Shown here: piece after piece, positions 12,701 through 22,700 of the stretch
How positions within the stretch are numbered: the stretch's first letter is position 1
Layout: every line of letters begins with the position of its first letter
Source of the DNA: Sipunculus nudus
Taxonomy: Eukaryota > Annelida > Sipuncula > Golfingiida > Sipunculidae
Length of the DNA stretch: 64,000 nucleotides
Direction of reading: 5' to 3'
Assembly: GCA_026874595.1 (NCBI GenBank)
Contig: CM049316.1
Location: 19,059,839 to 19,123,838, forward strand
Program-made: the position numbers and the translations under genes
Notes under the pieces: model-generated
What the model was told of the DNA's origin: nothing
The model's database searches: none
What the model saw: the letters and a program-made list of their open reading frames with translations, nothing else

Positions 12701-15700
12701 ACGTTTTACGTGCTAACTTCTTGTCATTTACCTTCGCGTTATCATATTTTCTGTGCATTTGTATATGTAACAAAAAAGAGGTTATATAGTTAATGAATCG
12801 GTAAAACAATACCTTGAGGAACTCTTATTGATCTCATGACCACTGTAAAATTCCGGTTGCTGCTGGTAGGGGGCACCACTACTGACGCGTGCGCTTGTCA
12901 TCGGGTTCACGTCTGCCTGCTCCTCTGGCTGAGGAGTCGGAGGGAGCGGGTGAATGGTAGATGGTGGTCCATTGTCTGATGATGTATTTATAAACAGGGA
13001 TCGAGGTGTAACTCCTTGTGAAGGTGTGTCTCCCTGCTGAAGTGTGTCCACCTGTGTGACTGTGCCTTCTTGTACACTACTGCTTGTCGTGGTTGGCCCA
13101 AGTTGTCCATGTATGCTTCTCTGTGAAGGTGGGTCTCTCCAGGTTGACTCATTTTGCATGGCCGTGCCTCCTGGTGCAGCTAGGCCTCCCTGTGTAAATG
13201 TGTCTCTTTGTGGAGATGTGCCTCTCCCTTTAGGCTGATATTGCATGGGTGTGCCTCCTTGTCTAGGCACATGTGGATGTATGGCTCCCTGTGTAAGTAT
13301 GCCCCCTTGGGGAGGTATGACTCTCTGTGTGCCTCCAGGTAGAGTTGTGCTTCCTTGTGTCGTTATGCCTGTCTGTATCGGCCCATGTTGCATAGGTGTG
13401 CCTCCAGGCAAAATAAAGCCTCCCTGTGAAGATGTTTCTCCTCTTGGTGTGCCTCTACCTTTCCCCTGATATTGCATGGGTGTGCCTCTTTGTGTAGGCA
13501 CATGTGGAGGTGTGCCTCCCTGTATGAGTATGTCCCCTTGTGGAGGTATGCCTCCCTGTGTGCTTCCAGGTAGAATTGTACCTCCTTGTGTAGTTATGCC
13601 TCTCTGTATTGGACCATGTTGCACAGATGTGCCTCCAGGCAGAATTGTGCCTCCCTGTGTGAAAGTGCCTCCTTGTGAAGTACTGCCTATCTGATGTAGC
13701 ACATGTTGCTCATGGGTGCTGCTTTGTGGGGGTTTACTTCTTGGTGTCTCATGCTGCATAGGTGTGCCTCCCTCTGTAGCTGTGTCTCCCTGTGTTGCTG
13801 TGACTCTCTGCTGTGCCTCATGTTGTCCAAGTGAATTCCTCGGTGTTGGATCATGTTGTACCAATGTACTTCTGTGTGGTGGTGCACCTCCCCCTGCAGG
13901 CGTGCCTCCTTGTCCAGGTGTGCACCACTGTATATTCGTTGTGGCTTGTCCAGGGGTGCCTCCATGGTGAGCTACGCTCTGTGCAGTTGCAAATACATGA
14001 TAAGAATAACTTATATAACTATTTGTTCAAGTTAGAACTATCCAAAAAAAAGTCCTTTGTAAAAGCCTCTTTAAGGTAAAGTGTTGAAATTTTTGTGTAT
14101 ATATACACTTTAAGTAAACAATTTTTTCCTGTGTCTTCTTCAAAAATATATTTTCGTGTTCACTTTATACACATAAGCTGACTTAAATGTAGCTTACCGT
14201 TTGTCCTGGCTGGCTCACTGGTCTGTTAGCGCTGGCTGGTCGTTGCAAAGCAGGGCTGAAACATTTCATATAATCCTTGATAATAGCAAAAACCGATTGT
14301 ATATTTAAATGTACCCGCTATCGTCATCATATATTATACAACACTAAACAGGCGTTTTCACCAGAGCTGAATTGTGCCTGATAGCAGATCGCATACATGC
14401 ACAGAGACAGATTTGTTGAATGAAAATTTTAGTATCTAACACTATCAGATTGGTCCGCCATTTGTTTAACTTTCACATTGTCAGTTGGCTACAAAAATAT
14501 CTCTCTGTTGCTAACACTCCAAGATTAGTTGTACAATAAACGATATTAATAGACATCCTTGAACACATCAAAATGGTTAAAATCTATATGAGAATACGCC
14601 TAAAAAACTGCCAACAGACGACTGACAAACGCCGCGCCATGGCTATATATTACCTGTGAGCAAATAACACGGGATTAATTTCACACCTAGAATCAGATTT
14701 AGCTCAATAAAAGCACCACTTTGGTTTCTGGAGTGTCACCAGGCAAACGACATCCTGTTACCCAGGGCGAGATGTAAATGTAGATGTCGCCCTGGATACC
14801 AGGATGGCATACGGGTAATATACATACCGTAGCTCCAGTGGCATCAGACTACATATGTCATCATGGCGGACGTGTTTACCACTAAGGAACTCCTTCAAAT
14901 CTGCTAAAGCCAGAAGGATCTCTGCGGTTACAAGGGCAACATGCTTTATGTCTGGCTCAGTGTTTTCTGGATATTTGAAGGAATCCGTGCAGTCGAGGAC
15001 ATATCCCAACTGATGCAGGATAATTCTGCTTCCCTTGATAGGAACAAGAGAAAAAATAGTTTAACGGAACTTGTAAACGAAATTGCCATAAATTTCTTAC
15101 CCAAGCAGTCGTTTTCAGTCAAGTGACATTGCGCGATTGGATTTATTAAGGTAAAAGATGCGGATTCTGAACTATAAATATATTTTTACTGTAAGTCGTA
15201 ACGATTTTCTGGGTACTCAAACCATGCCAACTCGGCAACTACTTAAGGATATACGTAGTAAGTTAATACATGTCTTGAAGCACGGAACTTAAAGTCCGAC
15301 CAAATCCATGGCAACACAATTCCTGCCATCAATAAACGACTATACGCAGAGCGTTATAAAGTTACAGAATATGATCAATTCTTGCTCTAACAGTTCGATT
15401 GAATCAAGCCAACCCAACTCCAACTGACTTGGTTTCTTTTAATAAATTTACACGTTTCTCTACGTTATCTATATTGTATATTAAAAGCTCCACAACATAA
15501 GGGTTTGTAGAGTAATTTGAAAATCTTTTAAAAATTAGACGCAATGCCTTTTAACTGTTCTTTGTGGTCCTTGTGCATACCTTTAATGGCTGAACCTTTT
15601 CGACGTATATTGGATTAATATACTTGATGATACGCCATTCCTTCGGTCGATTCTCGGCTGGCCGCAGTAAGTTTTTACCATAGCGACGAAGAATATCCAA

Positions 15701-16903
15701 CGCGACCAAAACTCGGGCACCCCACTGTGGATCCTGCCGAAACATGTTAGTTCGTTTTAGAACTACATGTAGTTACATATCACAACTCTCATGAAAAATA
15801 CAGAAACATTAAATATCACAAAATGCAGTCAAACAATAAAAATGTCATGCTTTTTATCTAGCTACGATATCACATTTTTATCATGAGGACGTGAGGCGGA
15901 CAGTCCACAGGAGTACGGAGAGAAACAGTCCATATCTTTAAACAAGGATTCAAAGCTGCCCTATAACCCCCCACACCCCCCCCCATAAGAAGGAAAAAAC
16001 CTTCTAGAATATGAATGTATTCTCCTCTATACCTCAGAACCATACAGAATGATAAGGCCACAGAAAGGTGGGTGTCTCACGATTTTTCGGAATAAGTGCA
16101 GAAGGGCGGAATATTTTACCTAAATATTACATGTATATATATTTTTATTTAAAAAATCCATTTGATCAAAGGACAACATAATAACATCAAAATTGCTTTG
16201 CTTAACAGGTAAAACCACATGAAAAAATATATTTTCGTTAAAAAAATTCACATAATCGATAAATGTAAATGAGGATATATACTTTTAAAGGGGCCACGGA
16301 GGCGCACGGTGTCTTAGAAACAAACTTTTATGGGGCCTCATATATCTCCTGCTGTTCAGGCTCTGGCTGCTTCGCTTTCAGAGACTTTTTTTTTATATAT
16401 AGGGTCCCTTTATGGGTTCTGACCCGCCCAGACTTCAGAGCCTTGACAGAAGAAAGATGTGTAAAACTGAAATTTTAAAACTTAGCTCACGGTGGCATTT
16501 TCGCTGATGATGTCATCTAAGTTGATCACGTGATACTTGTGTGCAAGGCTGATGTCTGTTTCTGTGTAGCCATCTGGTATACTGGTCTGTTGACCGTGTA
16601 GTAATTGGTCGGCGATGGACTGCCGGGCAGACAAGGCCCACTGCTGTCGTTAGAGAGTTAAGAATTAATAATATGTATGATATACAGGTATCTATAATTA
16701 TATAAAGACAGGATAAAATGGTTATTCATGAGACTTCTTAACCTTGACATATGAAAAATGCCTTTTCTGTAATCCACTTTATAAATGTGATCTGTCTTAT
16801 ACTTCTGAGAAATTTATTCTGTATGCAATCAGTGTAAGAAAAGGTCTGTTTTTAGCACGTGGATAGACAATGAATTTACTGAAAATACCTGAGAACGATC
16901 CAT
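1556..16903 (-). CDS. Gene 1: PUB domain plus six NZF zinc fingers, HOIP/RNF31 N-terminal-half-like protein
   Basis: Sixteen coding exons were placed on the minus strand: 16889-16903, 16491-16643, 15581-15733, 14828-15033, 14198-14255, 12813-13978, 11981-12044, 11603-11721, 9619-9700, 8442-9374, 7716-7910, 6434-6613, 6101-6223, 2873-2983, 2575-2694, 1556-1780. All junctions are GT-AG and the phases close exactly, giving about 1300 residues. Residues 1-195 form a PUB module matching HOIP. Residues 196-983 are low-complexity Gln/Gly/Thr/Pro-rich. Residues 984-1300 carry six C-x2-C-x10-C-x2-C fingers. There is no RING, IBR or LDD. In HOIP the PUB domain binds OTULIN or SPATA2 and NZF fingers bind ubiquitin or NEMO, so a non-catalytic ubiquitin-chain scaffold is the inferred role. 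Gene 2 is divergent to it and shares the PUB exon structure. Confidence 0.82.
2575..2694 (-). CDS. Gene 1 exon 15: zinc finger 5, canonical NZF
   Basis: A 120-nt phase-0 exon encodes 'WDCEYCTSKNPYGRRICAVC' and GKTNSVPL. It matches the 120-nt NZF exons of gene 3 in length, phase and sequence. With exon 14 it forms the same finger pair that is repeated along gene 3. Confidence 0.83.
2873..2983 (-). CDS. Gene 1 exon 14: zinc finger 4, KICQKC type
   Basis: A 111-nt phase-0 exon encodes 'EKICQKCFALNPQD' and 'ACVSCKRDF'. It has four Cys in C-x2-C-x10-C-x2-C spacing and Asn in the middle, but Ile instead of Trp before the first Cys. Length, phase and sequence match the 111-nt exons of gene 3, so this cassette is shared between the two genes. 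Confidence 0.82.
3060..4435 (-). repeat. Tandem copies of the AGCTCAGCTGA-end repeat in gene 1 intron 14
   Basis: At least four diverged units share 'cctaatttcaggtttcc.aggagattt.tcatgga.ctccctggatgtcaag' and 'tgccctgttaacagacaaccacat'. The right edge, 'ggacaaagagtgatcgcaatagctcagatgactttcaggcagctgagct', is the reverse complement of the plus-oriented copies at 50229 and 51308. It includes a (GACA)n stretch near 4350-4375. Confidence 0.7.
4770..5540. repeat. Diverged tandem repeat in gene 1 intron 14
   Basis: Loose units of about 110-150 bp share 'caatcatc.ctgtgaatttgaga' (near 5000, 5150, 5255 and 5395). The segment ends with 'tatagggcaccgcttttcaagtggggccctaatta'. No exon was seen in 2984-6100. 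Confidence 0.45.
6101..6223 (-). CDS. Gene 1 exon 13: zinc finger 3
   Basis: A 123-nt phase-0 exon encodes a canonical NZF finger, 'WTCEFCTSHNPYGKKICCVC' followed by GKTN. A Thr follows the second Cys, the place of the Thr-Phe ubiquitin-contact pair in ubiquitin-binding NZFs, but the next residue is Ser rather than Phe or Tyr. The donor is the less common 'gtagag'. Confidence 0.8.
6434..6613 (-). CDS. Gene 1 exon 12: zinc finger 2
   Basis: A 180-nt phase-0 exon encodes 60 residues with 'WKCERCRKDNPPDTRECTAC'. The Trp two residues before the first Cys, the central Asn and the four Cys fit the RanBP2/NZF pattern W-x-C-x2-C-x3-N-x6-C-x2-C. The donor 'gtgaga' is at 6428-6433. Confidence 0.78.
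7540..7650 (-). repeat. Short copy of the AGCTCAGCTGA-end repeat
   Basis: 'gtgacctaatttcaagatttcatgg', then 'gatttgtgccctgttaacggaccac' and 'cagagctcaggtgactt' follow the order seen in the longer copies at 3060-4435. Confidence 0.5.
7716..7910 (-). CDS. Gene 1 exon 11: zinc finger 1
   Basis: A 195-nt phase-0 exon encodes 65 residues with 'ECPHCRNINPAESAVCLKC', a C-x2-C-x10-C-x2-C finger with the central Asn of RanBP2/NZF fingers but no Trp before the first Cys. The acceptor is 'tttgcag' and the donor 'gtaaag'. Confidence 0.75.
8442..9700 (-). CDS. Gene 1 exons 9 and 10: disordered Pro/Gln/Ser linker
   Basis: Exon 9 (9619-9700, 82 nt) encodes 'YSETQSQSHGKPSY..' and exon 10 (8442-9374, 933 nt) encodes 311 residues rich in Pro, Gln, Ser and His. 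Exon 10 holds 'NPFDVDDLVKITQELKINK', an acidic/hydrophobic helix-like segment that stands out from the low-complexity background and could be a binding motif. Its C-terminal part (around 'GDGVHVYETIDDVKRQTEQT') also looks ordered. No known domain was recognised. Confidence 0.75.
9712..9785. repeat. (AT)n microsatellite
   Basis: A nearly pure TA dinucleotide run directly before exon 9 of gene 1 on its coding strand. The repetitive Tyr/Ile frames over it are not genes. Confidence 0.9.
9895..11551. mobile_element. Non-autonomous hAT-like element in gene 1 intron 8
   Basis: The left end 'tagggccctgggcggg' and the right end 'cgcagggccct a' are inverted repeats (TAGGGCCCTG). They are flanked by near-identical 8-bp direct repeats, acgtgttc (9887-9894) and acgtgtac (11552-11559), 7 of 8 matching. 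The YAGGG terminus and 8-bp duplication are hallmarks of hAT transposons. No transposase frame is present. Both ends are rich in 'cccgcccc' motifs. Confidence 0.65.
11306..11519. mobile_element. Small hAT-like MITE nested near the end of the larger element
   Basis: Starts 'caggggcgaatcaaggattt' and ends 'cgatccacttctg', resembling the CAGGGGCGGATCCAGGATTT termini common in animal hAT MITEs. It contains long G and C runs. The expected 8-bp duplications (tggggccc and gcgggtca) do not match, so the boundaries are tentative. Confidence 0.4.
11603..12044 (-). CDS. Gene 1 exons 7 and 8: short linker exons
   Basis: Exon 7 (11981-12044, 64 nt) and exon 8 (11603-11721, 119 nt) continue the Pro/Gln-rich linker ('RPQWFQPHGPMNER' and 'TQTFSQPFPEPPH'). 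Exon 7 starts with one base that completes a Ser codon from exon 6. Exon 8 ends two bases into a codon completed by exon 9. A tandem CAG gives exon 7 two possible acceptors three bases apart (ending at 12044 or 12041), which may cause one-residue NAGNAG alternative splicing. Confidence 0.65.
12125..12360. repeat. Dispersed repeat related to 47440-47775
   Basis: The block 'ttgtgaacatacacacaaacacacgaaccggaatgaacgcata' closely matches 'ttgtgaacagacacacccaaacacacgaagggggatgaacgcata' at about 47700-47745. It lies in gene 1 intron 6. Confidence 0.5.
12813..13978 (-). CDS. Gene 1 exon 6: 388-codon Gln/Gly/Thr-rich repeat exon
   Basis: A single 1166-nt exon (phase 0 in, two-base overhang out) encodes about 388 residues built from degenerate 'TQGGT' and 'LPGGT' units with recurrent 'MQHGPI' and 'GTPMQYQ' motifs. 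A block of about 231 bp (77 codons) is present twice in tandem; for example the 'GTPMQYQ..KGRGT' segment occurs near 13210-13250 and again near 13445-13480. The region is predicted disordered and has no catalytic motif. The Cys-rich plus-strand frames over it are shadows. Confidence 0.8.
14198..16903 (-). CDS. Gene 1 exons 1-5: start micro-exon and PUB module
   Basis: Exon 1 contributes only ATG plus four codons (MDRSQ) before a gtattt donor at 16888, and joins exon 2 in frame. Exons 2-5 are 153, 153, 206 and 58 nt. They hold the HOIP-type PUB helices: 'ARQSIADQLL' and 'KYHVINLDDII', then 'ALDILRRYGKNLLRP' with 'EWRIIKYINPIY', then 'ILHQLGYVLD' and 'VALVTAEILLALADL'. Aligned by eye to human HOIP, the PIM-pocket positions Tyr82, Asn85, Lys99 and Asn102 are kept, while Tyr94 is Glu and Asn101 is Ile. 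Exon 4 ends two bases into an Arg codon completed by exon 5, exactly as in both PUB modules of gene 2. Confidence 0.85.
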
Positions 16904-18480
16904 CCTTTGTTCCACTGTTAAGCGCGGTACACAGAACAGTCAAGTTTCGTATGTCTCATGGGTTCTGTGGAAACAATTATCATGTGGTATTAAATCTACA
17001 TATTGTGATAATAAAGACAGCTGAATAGGATTTAATGGATAATTTGGTAGCAATCTGGGACCGCTAACATTCTGGATCAGTGTTCCAGGAATCTGGGCAC
17101 ACTGTTGTGCGAGCTACGCACAGGCGAGGGAAATATATTTGAAAACCAAAACCTAGATATAAACCCAAACTAAACGAAAATTGTGTCTGGGTTCTCCAAA
17201 TGGATGGTTATATCACAGGCTGTCTCTACCCGCTAGAATACTCTCAGCCAATGTGTTCGCCCTGTATTGGCCGGGATAAACTAATTGCCCATGCTGATAA
17301 GAATATTTACTAACAGGATTTGATAAAAAAAAAACTGTGAATGGTCAAAGCCAAATAATAATCTATTATGTTTTGAAGGTAATCTGGTTCAACAAAATAT
17401 GTATTGCTAACGTTTTGAGTTCACATTACTAAAAAACCAGTGATAAAAACATAAGAAAATACATCATAGGGAGGTTTAAAAATAAATATAAAAAGAAACA
17501 CTACTACATAGATTTGCATGAAATTCGGTGAACCACTACAACTGCATCAAAAGATTTTAGAATGAGCAATATTTATATTATTATATTTATAATGTCATAT
17601 ACGAAATTATGAGATACGGATTTGCTCCTTAGTTCTTAATCTTGTATCGTCACGTTGGGAAACCACTTTTTCTCCATGTTAACACCAACATAAGCAGACA
17701 CAATACATCAGTTACAAAATGAGGGTGTGCTTTTGGGCACAAGGGAATTTATTCATTGTATTTATAAGCCACTCCACTATAAAACAGGCCTACATTTTAA
17801 CCTTTCTGTGCCTACTGCATTACCATGCAGGATAAATTGCCTAAATGGGTGACAGTGACCCACACACGTATTACCTCTGTGCAGATACACACTTGTATAC
17901 TAACCCATTCTCGTACCTGCAGATCTCTGCACAAGCCAATTGCACAACAACACGGGTGTCCATCGACTTTCCAATACTGACTTCCTGATAGCCACTCGTT
18001 TGAAGATTTCCTAATAATTGGCCCGAACTTATTGAATGTTACTTTCACCCCACTGAGAGAAGACAGAATCCAGAATTAGCTGCAGGTACCGGTAAGTAAC
18101 AGTCGCCGTTGATTGCTGGCAAGAGAATAATCCTGACCGGTAACGTTAATACCTGTCTTAAAGCTTACAGGAGAACTCAGAATTTTGTCTGTACGGTGGC
18201 ATGCCAATCTTGCAACTCTGTACGTGTGACTGCAGACACTGCTGACGCCGGGGAATTCCCTAATCTCGGCCAGCACAAATTATTTTGTGTCATGTAAAGG
18301 GACTGCTAGTCATTATCAGGGTATTACACGCTCTTGTAAATTTCTCGCATTGTGTGTATGAAACTGTATGAAGTTACGTAAGACATATTATATTAATACA
18401 AATAATCTTATAATCGTTAAAAGTAATTTGGATAACAATACAGTGAACAATATTTCACATTTAACATTAAGTTGTGACTA
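16904..18480. other. Intergenic or 5' region of gene 1
   Basis: No exon with PUB, RING or zinc-finger content was found on either strand. Open frames here are short and without recognisable motifs. The promoter and any untranslated first exon of gene 1 may be here but could not be placed. Confidence 0.4.
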
Positions 18481-18487
18481 CCAGTCC

Positions 18488-18925
18488 CGTTATATTGACT
18501 CGCACTAATCCACGCGAGTTTCCCAGAGGCAATACCACTGCATGGTATTTTGTACAGTTGTGGTTTGGAAATTCAATGAAACTACTTTCCCAGAATAAAC
18601 AGTTATAACAGCGGATACCCTCTTGACGACTTAATAAGAACTTAATGATAATATATCATTTATTTCGCCCGGATAAAAAAAATATGCATGTGCATGTTCA
18701 TCCCCCCTCCCCGTCCCAACATCCACCCTGTATTGACCCACACTAATTTCCCAGAGGTTTTACCACTGGATTTTTGTACACATATGGTTTTCTAAGGTTT
18801 GGAAATTCAGTGAATGTACTTTCCCAGAATAACTGTTATAACAGCGGATATAGGCCTACCGTCTTGACGACTCAATATTCGTTTCGCCCCGGATAAAAAT
18901 TATGCACGTGCCCCCCCCCCCCCCC
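18488..18925. repeat. Two-copy direct repeat, about 238-bp period
   Basis: Copy 1 starts near 18491 ('tatattgactcgcactaat') and copy 2 near 18730 ('tgtattgacccacactaat'). Both contain 'ttcccagagg', 'ggtttggaaattca', 'actttcccagaata', 'gttataacagcggata' and 'gtcttgacgact' in the same order, then a 'cggataaaaa' block. Copy 2 ends in a C-run. Confidence 0.7.
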
Positions 18926-19547
18926 CCCCCAATGTCATACGCTTTGAGTTTTCAGTAACGTCTCAGGGCTGGAAATTTGTTACAGGACATGATTGTTCGG
19001 CAGGGTTGGAAATTTAGCCCCCCCCCCCCTGACCCATGAAGGATATACTCCCGCACTTTCCATGTTTTACAAACTGACACCCTCTGTATTCAGCCATTTA
19101 AATGTTTGCAAAGAGAATGTCCTGTATTGCAAGGCTTTATACGCATTAATCCTCTCTATAACTCATTTGTCAGGTTTGACAAATAAACACAAACTAAGCC
19201 TAAGCCACTTATACTGGTGGTTTTGTATTTACCAATCAGAATGTAGAAATTGAGGCTGACATAGGGGTACAATAGGTCAATATATGAACATGCATGCTAA
19301 TGTAGCGCCAACGGTATCGCGCTATATATTTACCAGCAATACCGGTAAGCTTTTTTTCAATCAACTTATGGTAGGGGCAGTAATTTTGTTTCATGAATGT
19401 TTACCATTGTTCACATAATTTTGAATGCAACCATGTATTATTGCGTAGTAAATATAATATTCCGCAAAAACATGTAAAAGTATTTCTTTTACCGGACAAG
19501 GAGGCTCAGCGCTAACCTATCTCTTGAAAATACCAAGGACGTATTAG

Positions 19548-19760
19548 GGGAAGGACGTAGCCAAGTGGTTAAGGCGTTGGACTTCGAAGCTGAAGGTCCC
19601 TGGTTCGAACCCCGCCAGTGCCTCAATGGCGTTATGGTGTAATCTGGTTATAGAACCTCAGAGATTCGCTCTAATGTCTTATAAAACCTGAAATCCAGAA
19701 GGCTTAATAATAAACATATATCATTCTTATCATACTTCATACTTCATACATATTCAAACT
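19548..19760 (+). mobile_element. tRNA-derived SINE-like element
   Basis: 'ggacgtagccaagtggttaaggcg' contains a pol III A box (TAGCCAAGTGG) and 'tggttcgaaccccgcc' a B box (GGTTCGAACCC), spaced as in a tRNA. The 3' end of the tRNA is replaced by unrelated sequence ending in a 'catacttcatacttcatac' tail, so this is a SINE rather than a working tRNA gene. Confidence 0.6.
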
Positions 19761-20004
19761 TCATCCTCATTGAATAGACTGTGCCACCAACAGGCCATGG
19801 ACCTATCCTAAAAGAAAAGAAAAAAAAAATACCTCCTTTTCCAATGGGCCGGCACTGCAAGACATCGAGGCCTGCAATTCATGATAAATGTTCTTAACAG
19901 AAAGACACATGATATGACCATGGACAGTTTTTCACTGATTTCACCTCTCAGGAATGCTTAAGTTGAATTCCCATTTCTTGTCCTTTTACCAGTGCACGCA
20001 TATT

Positions 20005-20007
<3 letters not shown>

Positions 20008-20060
<53 letters not shown>
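20008..20060. repeat. (CT)n microsatellite
   Basis: An uninterrupted CT dinucleotide run of about 52 bp. Confidence 0.9.
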
Positions 20061-20064
<4 letters not shown>

Positions 20065-20949
20065 TGTGAAACATATAATGCGGGAGCGCATGCATGTGTA
20101 TGTATAGACATGTGTGCATTTCTTATCCTATTTATATTCCTCCATCGAAACTCTAAGGGATTACCTTTAAATAACAATGCAAAATATAAATATACGTTGC
20201 AAATACACACATATCCATACCAATTTTTTTGTATATGTAACAAACAAGGAAGTTACTCACTGAAGGCTGCAGTGCTGGTATACAGTGGTAACTTAACTAG
20301 ACAGAGATATTAAGTCCTCCAACTTCCAAGGTATACCAAAACTTGGTGTGAAACAGTTGTATTCAAACGTGCCCAGACGCAGATGCATTGATTTTCTTAC
20401 TTCGTTAGAAATAACTAATGTAACCACCACAGTTATATGTGGGGCCACAGATATAACCACATAACATGATGACATAGACGGATCGAGCTCAATATCTATG
20501 GCAAATGACACCAGCTGTGCGTATTATAGACTTTGAGCCGATAACAAGTGGGTACTAATAAAAAATGTATGTGTACAGTCAGACTGCTCGTCGATATATC
20601 AACAATAAATCTAGAATTTATGACGAAGAAGAAATTTGCTTTGTCTGTATAAAATAATGTAGATATTGAAACGGAATATGTGTAACTAAAGCAGTTATTC
20701 TTATAGTACAAATAATGTGTATACATTTACATGTTAATGTGTCGTTAGTATATGTATTTAATTCCTGGTATATTCATGTTATACATTTTATTTGATTTAA
20801 AGGTCATGAATGACCAGTGTTTATTACTGAGTAGCATATATACTGGGAACTTTAATCTTCATAAAGTTTAGGAGTTGCAAAGTAAACACTATATTTAATT
20901 TATTCAGCTTATACTTGCTAATTGTATGATACAACAGGAAATACATGTG

Positions 20950-20951
20950 TG

Positions 20952-20999
<48 letters not shown>

Positions 21000-21110
21000 A
21001 AAACTGGTCTGGCCCAGATAAGAATTTTGATCTGGGCAGGTCAAAATCAAAATTTTGATCTGGGCTGGCCCAGTTTTAAATTGGGCCAGATTCTAATCTG
21101 GACCTCGACA
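20950..21110. repeat. (AT)n run followed by an imperfect fold-back
   Basis: After a TA run (20958-20995), the words 'tctggcccaga', 'ttttgatctgggc', 'gggctggcccag' and 'ctgggcc' / 'gggccag' alternate on both strands around a central 'tcaaaattttga' palindrome near 21050-21062. Transcribed, it would fold into several hairpins. Confidence 0.6.
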
Positions 21111-22339
21111 TATATGTATATTAAACCTTAGAGTTTATTAACAGCGTTCACCACATTTGTTTTAGTGAAACAACGTGACAAAAAGATTTAAAAGTACCTT
21201 ACATAGATTACGAGTATTAAATTTTTATACGCATCGTAACATAAGACTGGGACTATACAAACTATGCATGGAGGTTCTTTTGTCGCATAAACAAGCGGTC
21301 ATGTGACCTCTCACGTGACTTGCCCAGACCAAATTTAGAACATATATTTTTATCACGTCAGCCTGCTTACTCATTGCTCACTATACGTGATACGCCAGTC
21401 ACTTTTTTATCGGTATCTATGGATTGGCTAGTCAACCGCATCGCATCCAATTTTCCCGGAAAGAAAAATCTCACAGCTTGGAAACAGTGTTGACTCGGAA
21501 ATAATTGCAGTTATCCATGTGTTGAAGCATTGCAACACGCTTACAATCGCACATATAATAACCATATAATGTAAAATGTAAGAATATTTAATAGGAGAAA
21601 ACTTTGAACAGCTTTCAACTTTCAATGATTGATTTGTATGGGCGTGTATGATGACAAAGTTCTGCGCACAAATACACACACGCATTGTACATAAGTGCTA
21701 TCTTAAAAATTGTCAAGAAAATCCAAAGTGAATTAATTTCTAATTAGATCTAACATAAAACAATACAATAATAGCCAGATATTTTATTTGTTTGCGCTCA
21801 AGTTATGCATGATTTTTAAACCTAAGGATAGCCGAGACAGGGCTGACGATAGTGGGATTCCCGTTGCTAATGAAAACAACGTTAACTATTCGGATCTAAG
21901 TTTTATATTAACAGTTCGTCATATTGTGGCATCATTCATCACTACAAGCATAAGAAAAAGAGATGTATCATGTTATAAAGCTCAAAGGGAATTTACATAT
22001 TTAGGTTCAGTGGTATTTACAAACCTGCTGACGATGACAGACTAGCACCCCAACTCTAGTGGCAAGCGGGTCCATCGACGAGAGCTTTATCGTTCAATTA
22101 TGTTCGGTCTACAGCCACACTTGTTATTTCACTGTCAGTCGCAGAACGTGGTGTGGCTGGGTTTCTCAAAATGCGACCTATATAATCACTGCTCCCTACC
22201 TTTGGATTATGCTGGAAATTCCAGAATTCACAGAAGGTGGGCTTATGATTGATATATTTACCAGGATTACTCGGAAATTATGGAAAGGGAATTCTGAGAT
22301 GAACGGTATTTTGCACCTCAGTCCTGTTTTCGGCGACAA

Positions 22340-22350
22340 AATATCATATA

Positions 22351-22387
<37 letters not shown>

Positions 22388-22700
22388 CAGTCCTTGCATA
22401 AGCATTTAGTGCTAACTGACTGATACTTTTATACAGTGTGTTCTTTCTTATTGTAGTACTTCTAAATATTTTATTCTAAATTTGAAAATTTAAGCGTAAC
22501 CTTTTTTGTAGTTTATTTCTTAGAACTATGTTATGCACCTCAAAGATGTTAAAATGAATCTGGCACTCTATAAATTTTTGATGATGATGATAATAATAAT
22601 AATAATAATAATAATAATATATAAATATATATTATATTTGATCATATAATATATTTTATATTATATTTTTATTTTGTTAAATACTTTTTATATTTTATCA
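22340..22700. repeat. AT-rich microsatellites
   Basis: A (TA)n run (about 22345-22382) and an (AAT)n run (about 22588-22618) are followed by AT-only sequence with repeated 'atcatataatata'. No gene content is visible in 20500-23840. Confidence 0.8.

Noticed and set aside
13044-13970. Cys-rich open frames on the plus strand
   Set aside because: They are the antisense of the Gln/Gly/Thr-rich exon 6 of gene 1; that exon's phases and splice sites fit the rest of the gene.
19548-19625. Functional tRNA gene
   Set aside because: A and B boxes are present, but the 3' acceptor half is missing and a tail of short repeats follows, which fits a SINE.
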